Shown: positions 7,711 through 15,848 of the stretch, piece by piece
Layout: every line of letters starts with the position of its first letter
Numbering within the stretch: the first letter of the stretch is position 1
From: CAYZMH01 sp964479445
Lineage (GTDB): Bacteria; Bacteroidota; Bacteroidia; Bacteroidales; GCA-2748055
Length of the DNA stretch: 18,188 nt
Assembly (NCBI GenBank): GCA_964479445.1
Contig: CAYZMH010000072.1
Coordinates: 1 to 18,188 of the forward strand
Direction of reading: 5' to 3'
Program-made: the position numbers and the translations under genes
Notes under the pieces: generated by a model
The model's input: the letters and a program-made list of their open reading frames with translations, nothing else
What the model was told of the DNA's origin: nothing
The model's database searches: none

Positions 7711-9565
7711 ATGACCCGGTTGCGGGCATTTCTTCTTCCCAGGCTACGTCTGTAAAGCCAGTCCCGATCTCAGCAGGAACTCCCTTTTCTTTCATAGGAG
7801 TGCAGAAATTACCCAGGGTAAGGATGAGCGTATCAGCGGACTGTTCTTTCCATGGAGTATTAAAAAGGGTTTTAAAATCCCTGGCTATATTTCTTGTGAC
7901 GATTTCCCAGGAACCGGTGGTTCGTTTAAGAAAGATCTCCTTTTTGTTTCTGCATTGCCGGTAAAATGCGCTCATGGATGTGTCGCCGAAATCCTGTTCT
8001 TTAAGTTCTCCTCCACGTGCACCGATATTATAGAAAAGCACCCATTCGGGGTTTGCCTGGTTTTTCTTATACCCGGAGAGAATAAGGAAAGGGCATACAT
8101 AGTCAGGATGTTGCAGTTCATCCTCAAAGACCCTGTATGTTAACCGGAGGACGGGATTGTGAAAAGCCCTGACTGCTTGTCTTACATCACATACAAGATG
8201 AGCTGCCCCATTTGAACTCACCCATGCCCGGTTATACATATACAGGTATGGGTTGCCGGATTCCGGGTCTTTTCGAATTTCTTTTTTAAACAGGGGGTAG
8301 TCTGCATTGTGCGGGATATTCATAGCCCCGTAATTAATAGTATGACTCTGATACCATGAACCCTTCAGCGGTTTCACAAAATCACCGTTCTGCAATCCAC
8401 CGGGATGGGGTCTCCATGTCCATTCAGGTTTCAGGTAACCATATAGTTCATCCCGGTACACCGGAAGCTTCCCGGGTTGAAACGAGTAGGTTTGTCCCCC
8501 GAGGGTGGTGAATCTGAAATTCCCCGCTTTTTGCCCATCGAAATCGATGGTAAGTAAACCCTGTGTATCTCCTTCAAATTCCCGGTATTCATAAAAGTCG
8601 TGCTTGCGGGTGGTATGGGCAATATTGGGGATTGTCATATAGCATATACCATCGTATTTCCATGATATGTTGGTGATGGAGTGGATGGTATTGTGTACAT
8701 GGCCAAAAAAGGCATATTTTACATTCCCGTGTTCTTTCAGTATATCATGAAAGATGCGCCGGTATTTCGATGACGGGCCATAAGAATCGAAGTGCCTGCT
8801 GCCCTGGGGCATAATGGGGTGATGGGAACAGAACACCGTGGGTTTATTCCGGTTGGCCGAAAGGTCTTTCCTGAGCCAATCCAGGTACCCGGGGTGTTTT
8901 TCAAATTGAGCATCCACGCCGCCGGCCATCTGGGAGAGCAGGATGAAATGCCAGGCACCCATATCAAACGAGTAGTTGATGTGAACCGGGGCTTTCATTT
9001 CTTCCAGGAAAGCAATATAGTTGGCGTACTCTGCATCTGCTTTCCGGGGATAAAATCTTTTTTTGTAAGGGCTGTCCGGATTAAGTTCGTAGGATTCATT
9101 CCAGTGATCATGATTTCCACCGAGGAATAATAAGGGTGCTGCGAGGGGTTCATTGGTGAATAGTTCGTGTTTGCCCCTGACAATCTCTTTGAAAAGTCCG
9201 TAATGCTCATGTTCTCCGTATCCATGGATCGTATCCCCCAGGGAAATGATAAAATCCGGTTGCAGTGCATTGGTTCTTTTCACCCCCTCGGACAGCTGTG
9301 GATTTACATTTTTCCAGATGGCATGAAAACGAGCATCCGGCGTTCCGGATCCATATTGATTAAATGAATATCCATCGGGACCATAGGCAATTTGGGGATC
9401 ACCCCAGAGTGCTGCCCGGAATCTGTTTTTCGAAGGGAGTATCCTGATGTTGGAAGCACAAATGACAGGTTTTTCGGGTATGATGCTGCCGGGAAGGACC
9501 ATCAGGGATAGTCCGGCACTTCCTGATTTTTTAAGAAATGTTCTGCGTGATTCAACTTTATTCAT
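7709..9565 (-). CDS. Calcineurin-like metallophosphoesterase with Tat-type signal and unknown C-terminal domain
   Basis: This is a 618-residue protein. Its N-terminus carries SRRTFLKK (residues 6-13) followed by a hydrophobic stretch, a twin-arginine export signal typical of periplasmic or lipid-anchored proteins. The metallophosphoesterase core has all five motifs: GDPQ (55-58), GDTIHGYGE (110-118), GGNHDH (149-154), SHHP (247-250) and GHVH (288-291). The first motif is D-x-Q instead of the usual D-x-H, a variant also known in CPPED1-like enzymes. Residues from about 380 to the end form an extra region of roughly 240 residues, rich in aromatic and beta-type segments, which I do not recognise. 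The enzyme would cleave a phosphomono- or diester outside the cytoplasm; the substrate is unknown. It lies 104 bases downstream of the GH141-like gene on the same strand and probably shares its transcript. Scavenging phosphate from a decorated glycan or a nucleotide is possible. Confidence 0.85.
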   Translation of the reverse strand: MNKVESRRTFLKKSGSAGLSLMVLPGSIIPEKPVICASNIRILPSKNRFRAALWGDPQIAYGPDGYSFNQYGSGTPDARFHAIWKNVNPQLSEGVKRTNALQPDFIISLGDTIHGYGEHEHYGLFKEIVRGKHELFTNEPLAAPLLFLGGNHDHWNESYELNPDSPYKKRFYPRKADAEYANYIAFLEEMKAPVHINYSFDMGAWHFILLSQMAGGVDAQFEKHPGYLDWLRKDLSANRNKPTVFCSHHPIMPQGSRHFDSYGPSSKYRRIFHDILKEHGNVKYAFFGHVHNTIHSITNISWKYDGICYMTIPNIAHTTRKHDFYEYREFEGDTQGLLTIDFDGQKAGNFRFTTLGGQTYSFQPGKLPVYRDELYGYLKPEWTWRPHPGGLQNGDFVKPLKGSWYQSHTINYGAMNIPHNADYPLFKKEIRKDPESGNPYLYMYNRAWVSSNGAAHLVCDVRQAVRAFHNPVLRLTYRVFEDELQHPDYVCPFLILSGYKKNQANPEWVLFYNIGARGGELKEQDFGDTSMSAFYRQCRNKKEIFLKRTTGSWEIVTRNIARDFKTLFNTPWKEQSADTLILTLGNFCTPMKEKGVPAEIGTGFTDVAWEEEMPATGS

Positions 9566-9669
9566 CCCTGTGTTTTTAAGGTATTCATAAAACGCTTTTG
9601 AGCGCGTATATTCGTCTGCGGCTCTTTTTTATCATGCTTTTTATACCGCTTGCTTAGCAGAATGAATGA

Positions 9670-11763
9670 CTAACGTCGTGGTCCTGCCTGTGAGATATCA
9701 ATCGGCACAAATCCTATCCGGAAGGCAGGAGATCCGGGTTTAAGGGTAAAATCTCCCTGTCCGGGATCGGTAAACAGCGGATCCTGGAAAAGGGAATGAT
9801 GATCATGGTTTTTTTCCTGCCATTCCTGGAATGTCATTCCATCAAAATCCGGTGTATTTCCGGAAGTGTCCCAATACAGGTTGTAATCGATTTCGAAATT
9901 TTTCACGTCCCAGCTGTCGCCAACCATTTTACCGTTGTCTGACAACACGATGTTATGAGAGAAGAAAAGCGCCCCCTGGTTCTGCTTTCTGCGTACCACC
10001 AGGTAGTCACCCGAGAATGCAAATACATTATTGCGCACCACGTTCTCCTCTCCGCGCTGCTTGTAGATATTATCCGTTACATTGTAGATAATATTGTTTT
10101 CAAAAATGATCTCTGAACTTCCTTTATCCAATTGAAGACCAAAACAGGGATGGGCGGTTCGGTTATCGGCAGTCCAGTGCTCATCGTGATACCGCCTCAG
10201 GTCATGGATCAGGTTAAAACGTATGACGGTTCCGGGTTGCCGGGAGAGGGTATAAATGCCGCTTCCGCCCCCCATTTTACGGTTGCCGATATGATGGATG
10301 TGGTTGTATTCTATAATATTATGGTGGGCATCTGTCAGTACATTATCCCATTTCCATCCTACCGAGATGGCATTTCCCAGGATATCATAGATTTCATTAT
10401 GGGCTACCCGGTTGTGATGGCTTCTTCCGATGAGGATCCCGGCTCCTGCCAGGTAAATATGTCCCATGTCGTAGAGGTAATTGTCGCTGATGGTGTTGTT
10501 ATGAGTTTGTTCATAGTGATTCTCAGGATCGGAGGTTTCGCCAATAATAATACCACCGGCCCCGATATCATGGATCCTGTTGGCGGTAATGAGGTTATGT
10601 TTACATCCTTTGCCCATACGAATGGCGTATGTTCCCAGGTGGGTAAACTGGTTGTTTTTAAGGGTTATATTTCTGGCCCCTTCAGCGTGGAAAGCCCCCG
10701 GAACAAAGACATCAGACTGTACCTGGGAGTACCCGTTTTTGGGGAAGGCAGCCCCGGAGCACATAAAGATCAGGTTCTCAAAGGTCAGGTTTTTAATATA
10801 GGTTTTGTTTTCATCATTCCCGCGGAGTTCCACAAGCCTGTCGGTTACCGGGGCCATGAAACGCATGTTCTCTATGGTTTCGCCTTTTTTGGGCATATAG
10901 TGAAGGATCCCTGTGTTCCGGTCGAGGTACCACTCGCCCGGTGCATCCAATCCCTCCAGGTGATTTTCCACCACGTACCGGTTACCCCACCAGGTAAGGG
11001 GACGTCCATCCAGTCTGCTGGAGGCTTTATGAAAGTGTACGGTGGCGTTTTCCTGGTCCACGCGGGATATGGTAAGCCTTGTTTCGTCCCACCCGAAGAA
11101 TTTAAGGATCTCCACGTCCTGCAGATTTTTCCACTCGGCCCGGATATCGCCCGGTTTAAACCGGAAGGCTTTCCGGTTGATCAGGGCTGTTCGTTCATCC
11201 GGCCTGACCAATTCGTCAATAAAATAGTATCCCTCTTCCCGGTTGGGGGTTTGTGCACGGTATCTCCTTTCGTTATTAACGAAGAGTTGCCGGAAGTACC
11301 ATTGCCCTTTTTCAACTGACGGAAGGTGGGTTACCCAGGTACCGTCTGATCGCTCTTTCCACCCGGTGACGGGTTTACCACCGCTGATCACGGCTTGTTC
11401 CAGGGGGTATGCCCTGTAGGTGATGGTTTGCCCCTTATTTCCTCCGTCCCTGGAATCCAGTTGAAGAGGAGCTTCTAACCGGTGCGTGCCCTCCCGGAGA
11501 TAAATGATGATATCCTGTTGGATTTCGTTTCCCAGGATTTTTCTGACCTGGTCTCTTGCCTGTTTTAAATTACGGAAGGGAGATTGTTCAGAACCTGTCA
11601 TAGATCCGGCTGCATGAGGATCCACATAGAGTTCTATGCTGTTTTTCTCATCATTGTTTTGTACAGGTGATTGGCCAACGGATTTTTGAAGCGAATACAT
11701 AAAGGCGGTGATCATAAGCGCAGCAATGATCGATCGCTTGAGGAAAGTTTCTATCTTTTTCAT
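9670..11763 (-). CDS. Exported right-handed beta-helix protein, GH141-like
   Basis: This 697-residue protein begins with a signal-like segment (residues 1-31, MKKIETFLKR then a hydrophobic core). The mature N-terminus shows the pattern ELYVDPHAAG...SPFRNLKQARDQV, then YLREGTHRL, TYRAYP and VISGGKPVTGW. This arrangement is typical of GH141-type proteins in Bacteroidota PULs. A parallel beta-helix follows (about 320-605) with many N-x-I-x-x-N ladder motifs such as NNTISDNYLYD, NRVAHNEIYD and NIIEYNHIHHIG. The C-terminus FTLKPGSPAFRIGF is also characteristic. GH141 members include an alpha-L-fucosidase and a xylanase, so this would be a side-chain or backbone hydrolase. A pectate-lyase-like activity cannot be excluded. 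The start at 11763 was preferred to one 21 codons upstream because it opens the signal peptide. It is transcribed divergently from the gene at 12149 and probably precedes the phosphoesterase in one unit. Confidence 0.82.
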   Translation of the reverse strand: MKKIETFLKRSIIAALMITAFMYSLQKSVGQSPVQNNDEKNSIELYVDPHAAGSMTGSEQSPFRNLKQARDQVRKILGNEIQQDIIIYLREGTHRLEAPLQLDSRDGGNKGQTITYRAYPLEQAVISGGKPVTGWKERSDGTWVTHLPSVEKGQWYFRQLFVNNERRYRAQTPNREEGYYFIDELVRPDERTALINRKAFRFKPGDIRAEWKNLQDVEILKFFGWDETRLTISRVDQENATVHFHKASSRLDGRPLTWWGNRYVVENHLEGLDAPGEWYLDRNTGILHYMPKKGETIENMRFMAPVTDRLVELRGNDENKTYIKNLTFENLIFMCSGAAFPKNGYSQVQSDVFVPGAFHAEGARNITLKNNQFTHLGTYAIRMGKGCKHNLITANRIHDIGAGGIIIGETSDPENHYEQTHNNTISDNYLYDMGHIYLAGAGILIGRSHHNRVAHNEIYDILGNAISVGWKWDNVLTDAHHNIIEYNHIHHIGNRKMGGGSGIYTLSRQPGTVIRFNLIHDLRRYHDEHWTADNRTAHPCFGLQLDKGSSEIIFENNIIYNVTDNIYKQRGEENVVRNNVFAFSGDYLVVRRKQNQGALFFSHNIVLSDNGKMVGDSWDVKNFEIDYNLYWDTSGNTPDFDGMTFQEWQEKNHDHHSLFQDPLFTDPGQGDFTLKPGSPAFRIGFVPIDISQAGPRR

Positions 11764-12148
11764 AACCAAAATTTTTTTACTATACAACAACGGTTTTCTG
11801 TCAATTAATACCAGAGCCCCGGTCACTCCATTAGATTTTTATATCCGGTTGAATAGTGGAAAGTCCCCAGGTATTAACAGGTGTTTCCGTTATTATAAAG
11901 ATAAACACAAACAGGATGGTGAATGGATTGAATTGGAAGAGAATTACTACATCTGTGGTAATCTTCTTGCACGGGTTCTCTCTTCTTTTGGGTAAGGCCA
12001 CCAGATGATGTATTTTTAGTCAGAAATGCGGATGCTGAGTGTAAATTAACATAGGTGATGCAACAATGGAAGGTAATCCATGATCTTATTACTGGTACCC
12101 GTTACTTGCTCACATGAAGCGCGATAAGCGAAACCCCATGAAAAAGAA
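11764..12148. other. 385-base divergent intergenic control region
   Basis: This AT-rich stretch separates two divergent gene starts and must hold the promoters for both. The best element seen is a Bacteroidetes-type promoter facing right (11987-12018). Downstream of it, in the expected leader, is a small inverted repeat (ATGGA at 12066-12070 and TCCAT at 12077-12081). On the minus strand TATCTTTA (11903-11896) resembles a -7 box, but no partner TTTG is correctly spaced. An open frame at 11708-11995 has no coding character beyond overlap with the neighbouring gene. No RNA gene or mobile-element remnant was recognised. Confidence 0.6.
11987..12018 (+). promoter_or_regulatory. Putative Bacteroidetes-type promoter for the gene at 12149
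   Basis: TTTG (11987-11990), a 20-base spacer, and TATTTTTA (12011-12018) match the known Bacteroidetes consensus TTTG-N19-21-TAnnTTTG except for the final base of the -7 box. A start about 5-7 bases downstream would give a leader of roughly 125 bases. Seen by eye only; single-promoter matches of this kind can arise by chance. Confidence 0.42.
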
Positions 12149-15100
12149 ATGATGAAAAAAGCTAAAAAACTCTTTGTCCTGATTCTGTTAAGTGCCTGGG
12201 TGGCACCTTTATTGGCTGGTGATCCGGTAGTTATTACCATTGAACCCGATCAGTTTTACTTCCATCCCAACACCGACCAGGAGCTCTCCTTCCTGGCCTA
12301 TTCCAGGGGGATTGATCAGGAGGAACTGCACTATTCAATTTATGACCTTTACGGTAATGAAGTTCTCAAAGATACTGCTTATACAACTAATGGTATTGAT
12401 ATAACCACATCGGTAAACCTGGACCGGGGGTATTACAGGATCTATTTTCCCGACCTGGACACCTATTTCGGGTTAACGGTATTGCCCTTCCGGGACAGGG
12501 AGCCCGACCGTTTCTTCGGGGTGCACGCAGCCCTGACAAAGAACGATGAACTGGTCTACCTGAGTTTTGCAGAGGAGGGCGCGCGACATGAGAGCCTGGT
12601 AAAGACCCTGGAAAAGACCGGAATCGGATTGGTACGTGAGCGCGTACGGCCGGCGACGTATGCCCCTTCGCCCGGTGTAATCGATTATGATCCTTCTTCC
12701 CACCGCTATGAAGATGCGCGGCAATTATATGAGGCTTACGGGATCGACGTAATGGGATTCTTTGCGATTACCAACTGGTGGATGCGCCGTCCAAACGACC
12801 GCGTCAATCCCACCGAGCGCCATAACAGGTTTCCGTTGAACATGCATGCCATCACCGATACCTGGGACAGCATTGCCAACCGGTGGGGAGAGACCCTGAC
12901 GAAGATCGAGATCTGGAACGAACCCAGGTCGGGTACCCAGGACCGGTTGGCACCGCTCTATCATGCCATGGCGTATAGTTTTGACGGAATGGATAATCCG
13001 AAGTTACTCGGATCGGGATATACAGCGGGAACCATGGAGAAGTACATTCCGGATATGGGCCGAATGAAGGCACTGGATGTGATTGACAAGATCTCATTTC
13101 ACCAGTATACCGGTCCCGAGGTTACAGGGAATATGACCACTACTGTGCGGGGTGCCCTGAAGCCTTTCGGATTGGAAACTATGCCGGTTATCAATTCTGA
13201 ATCAGGAGCACAGTATGTAGGCGGGATCTGGCCCTCCTTTGCCCAGGATATTACATCCGGAGCCATATCATCGGGACGGGCTGCCGAGAACAAAGCGTTC
13301 GGCCAGGAGCATTTCTGTCACTTTGTCTACTCTCCCGCGATCCGGGAGGAGTTTGACAAGGTGGGCGAGTCCATCTGTGTGTCGGGCACTGCTTCTTTGA
13401 ATTTTGCCGCTTACGTTACATCAGCCCTGTTTTTATCGCACAGGGAGTATATCGGGGATCTGAACACCGATTTGCCGAATGTGATGATGAACCATGTATT
13501 TGCCGGACAGGATACGGCCGTGGTGACCCTGTTCAGAGACAGTGAAGGCAGCGTTGATCTGCCGTCTGCTCCCATTGGCGTATATGGCATGGATGGGCGT
13601 CCCGTTGATTTCTCCGGTACCAGTGTCACACTGACCGATCCCATGGTCTATGCGATATTCAAGCGCACTGATATGGAAGGGCATGTGACGGATGATACCG
13701 AGGCGATGCCCTCTTATCAACTGGCCAAAGAGCCCTTTACGCAGAGCGGAGATACTTATCCGGTTTCTGTGCTCCATGTGCCGGATTACCTGGAACTGGA
13801 GTTTTCCAATTCGGCCTATGTGATGAATACCATACTGGATGGTTCTGCAACCCTCTCCTATGAAGCTTATAACCTGAGTAACCAGGAGCAGACGGTGGAC
13901 CTCGCCCTTACCCTGCCCGGGTGGTTGCAAACTTCCGGGGATACAGTCAAGACGGTCACCATACCGCCTAAAGGAGATGTTGCTTTTTCCTGGGAGGTTA
14001 CGTTTAACCCGGAATCGGACGGTTTCCAGGGGGAAGTGTGGGTGGAACCTGTCAACGGGACCGAATCTGTTGCTCACCCACTGATGTACCGGGTTCAGTG
14101 TAAACGTCCGCTGGAAAACATCCTGGATAGTTATCATTCATACCGGAAGTTATACCTATTTGATCCGTCCAAGTGGAATGAATACGGCAAGAACGAGGCG
14201 GAGATAGATGTGAACGTAGCCGGGGACACTGTATTATTCCAGATGAATGTCAGCGATGAAAAGGATTGGATGGCCGGTACCTATAATGTTTCAGATGTGG
14301 ATTTCACCCATGTGAAAGGTTTCTTTGCCGATGCCCGTATCGATGCCAAGCCGGATGACGGCAACCGGTTCTGGCCCCTCATGAAATTCGGATTCCTGGA
14401 AGGGGGAGACGGGGGGCACTACTATTGCAAAGAGTTCCCCCTGGAGGGGGACCGTACCTGGGTTTATGCCGAGCTGGATGATATACCGATTGATCTGAAC
14501 GATGAAAACCAGAACCTGGACCGGGATGAGATCGTGCGCTTCAGGGCACGTTTCCGGCAGGGGCGTCCCGGTGTGGATGTGAATGCCGAGTTGTATGCCC
14601 TTTACCTGGTATCCGATACGCTCCTGTTCTCCGATACACTATTCAATTGTGAAGTGAGATTGTTGGATAAGGACAGCGGGGATCCGCTTCAGGGGATTGA
14701 AGTGGTGTTTGGGGAAGACACCCTGGCAACCGGTGATGACGGCAGGGTAGAATATGAAAAGTTGCCATACGGGTATTATGACCTTGAGGCAGAGGTTGAG
14801 GGCTATTATCCCGATTTGGAGGAACGTTATATTGAATTGCACCAGGATACCTCGTTCACATTTTCCCTGCAGAAGCAGCGGCCGGATGTCACCCTGCAGT
14901 TCAGCGATGGTCAAACCGGGGATCCCGTTTCAGGTGTTGAGATAATGTGGCAGGAGAATCAATCGTTCAGCAATGCCTTTGGGATTGCGGAGCTGCAGAA
15001 TATCATGGGAGACACCCTCATCTTTACTGCCGCCCATGATGCCTATTTCAATCTAACGGATACGGTGGCAGTAAGGGGGGATACCAGTCTGGTCGTTGAA

Positions 15101-15607
15101 ATGTTTTCGCAGTATGCAGATATAGCATTTGAGATCACGAACGAGACCGGGGCAATGAGTGGTGCGATAGTTACCCTGGGGGGTATGACGGATGTTACCA
15201 ATCCATCGGGACAGGTGACCTATTATGACCAGCTGGCTCGTGAAATGTATGTTTATGAGGTGGAGGCTGATGGGTATGTTACCTATGAAGACAGTCTTTT
15301 CCTTGAAACAGACACCCTGCTGAATATCCTTATGAACCCGGTGTCCACCGGTGTTTCACCGGATAACGGTGGTTTGAACGTGTATCCTAATCCAACCAGT
15401 AATCTTCTGAATGTGGAATTTGAAAACCACCCGGGAGTGGGTTATCATATAAAACTGTGTAACCTGCTGGGGGATGTGGTGTGGGAGCGACGAAATCCGA
15501 AGGGAGCTCTCCGGATCAAGATGGATTTTCTGGCGGAGGGTATTTATTTTCTGAAGTTGGAAAGCAACCACTCCAATTATTACAGGCGGATTCTTCTGGT
15601 AAGATAG
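12149..15607 (+). CDS. T9SS-secreted multidomain glycoside hydrolase, clan GH-A (GH39/GH5-like) with carbohydrate-binding-like module
   Basis: This complete 1152-residue protein starts at a double ATG after an A-rich stretch and has a Sec signal peptide (about 1-24, ending LLAG). In order there are: an N-terminal beta-sandwich (25-112); a TIM-barrel catalytic domain (about 120-435); a small beta-domain (about 440-505); an Ig-like domain (about 540-650); an aromatic-rich sandwich (about 655-822); three carboxypeptidase-regulatory/CnaB-like repeats (about 830-908, 911-986, 988-1062); and a T9SS type A sorting domain (about 1073-1152, with VYPNPTSN). The acid/base is E258 in IEIWNEPRSG (bases 12920-12922) and the probable nucleophile is E351 in VINSESG (13199-13201). 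H318 in SFHQY fits the usual strand-6 position. The WNEP motif makes clan GH-A secure; the family is not. It probably acts on a long-chain glycan outside the cell. Its tail is built like that of the enzyme at 1-3372, so the two are likely co-displayed. The fasciclin gene follows after 241 bases. Confidence 0.88.
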   Translation: MMKKAKKLFVLILLSAWVAPLLAGDPVVITIEPDQFYFHPNTDQELSFLAYSRGIDQEELHYSIYDLYGNEVLKDTAYTTNGIDITTSVNLDRGYYRIYFPDLDTYFGLTVLPFRDREPDRFFGVHAALTKNDELVYLSFAEEGARHESLVKTLEKTGIGLVRERVRPATYAPSPGVIDYDPSSHRYEDARQLYEAYGIDVMGFFAITNWWMRRPNDRVNPTERHNRFPLNMHAITDTWDSIANRWGETLTKIEIWNEPRSGTQDRLAPLYHAMAYSFDGMDNPKLLGSGYTAGTMEKYIPDMGRMKALDVIDKISFHQYTGPEVTGNMTTTVRGALKPFGLETMPVINSESGAQYVGGIWPSFAQDITSGAISSGRAAENKAFGQEHFCHFVYSPAIREEFDKVGESICVSGTASLNFAAYVTSALFLSHREYIGDLNTDLPNVMMNHVFAGQDTAVVTLFRDSEGSVDLPSAPIGVYGMDGRPVDFSGTSVTLTDPMVYAIFKRTDMEGHVTDDTEAMPSYQLAKEPFTQSGDTYPVSVLHVPDYLELEFSNSAYVMNTILDGSATLSYEAYNLSNQEQTVDLALTLPGWLQTSGDTVKTVTIPPKGDVAFSWEVTFNPESDGFQGEVWVEPVNGTESVAHPLMYRVQCKRPLENILDSYHSYRKLYLFDPSKWNEYGKNEAEIDVNVAGDTVLFQMNVSDEKDWMAGTYNVSDVDFTHVKGFFADARIDAKPDDGNRFWPLMKFGFLEGGDGGHYYCKEFPLEGDRTWVYAELDDIPIDLNDENQNLDRDEIVRFRARFRQGRPGVDVNAELYALYLVSDTLLFSDTLFNCEVRLLDKDSGDPLQGIEVVFGEDTLATGDDGRVEYEKLPYGYYDLEAEVEGYYPDLEERYIELHQDTSFTFSLQKQRPDVTLQFSDGQTGDPVSGVEIMWQENQSFSNAFGIAELQNIMGDTLIFTAAHDAYFNLTDTVAVRGDTSLVVEMFSQYADIAFEITNETGAMSGAIVTLGGMTDVTNPSGQVTYYDQLAREMYVYEVEADGYVTYEDSLFLETDTLLNILMNPVSTGVSPDNGGLNVYPNPTSNLLNVEFENHPGVGYHIKLCNLLGDVVWERRNPKGALRIKMDFLAEGIYFLKLESNHSNYYRRILLVR

Positions 15608-15848
15608 ATCGACGGGGGCGATCCGTTCATTTTATTCACAGGAGAGTTTCAAGACATCTTCGTATTCAGACTGTGTCTTAACCGTATCCATTTAGAGTAA
15701 TAATCTTACATTCATGCAAGGAATAAACCATTGCATAAGGTCTGACTGGCCCCGGCCTCAAAAAAGCTTTAATTTTACCATGTTGCTAAAGAATCAAAAC
15801 AATTTTATATTCTCCTGGATATATATTACTGACTAATTAAACTGTGCT
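15608..15848. other. 241-base intergenic region upstream of the fasciclin gene
   Basis: A weak 5-bp hairpin (GATCG 15607-15611 with CGATC 15619-15623) overlaps the end of the upstream stop codon but has no real T-run, so I do not call a terminator. Further on are an inverted repeat (15714-15736) and an AT-rich stretch containing TAATTTTA (15770-15777), which resembles a -7 box but has only a poor -33 partner. No gene was seen. Confidence 0.5.
15714..15736. repeat. Short inverted repeat in the fasciclin upstream region
   Basis: ATGCAAGG pairs with CC-A-TTGCAT around the loop AATAAA, giving an 8-bp stem with one bulged A. No T-run follows. It lies about 110 bases upstream of the start codon at 15849, where a regulator-binding site would be plausible, but this is not demonstrated. 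Confidence 0.4.

Noticed and set aside
10132..11319. 395-codon plus-strand open frame opposite the GH141-like gene
   Set aside because: The sense strand encodes a convincing signal peptide, beta-helix repeats and a typical C-terminus; the antisense translation shows no motif.
11708..11995. 95-codon plus-strand open frame in the divergent region
   Set aside because: It starts opposite the signal peptide of the GH141-like gene, has no ribosome-binding context and no recognisable domain; it also runs into the putative promoter.
12101..12108. GTTACTTG shared with 3439-3446 at a similar distance from a start codon
   Set aside because: Eight shared bases without surrounding similarity are easily explained by chance, and other genes of the window lack it.
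13433..14137. 234-codon antisense open frame
   Set aside because: It is opposite a continuous, domain-rich protein and has no coding features.
15607..15630. Hairpin just after the second GH-A enzyme as a terminator
   Set aside because: The stem is only five base pairs and the following stretch is not a proper T-run.
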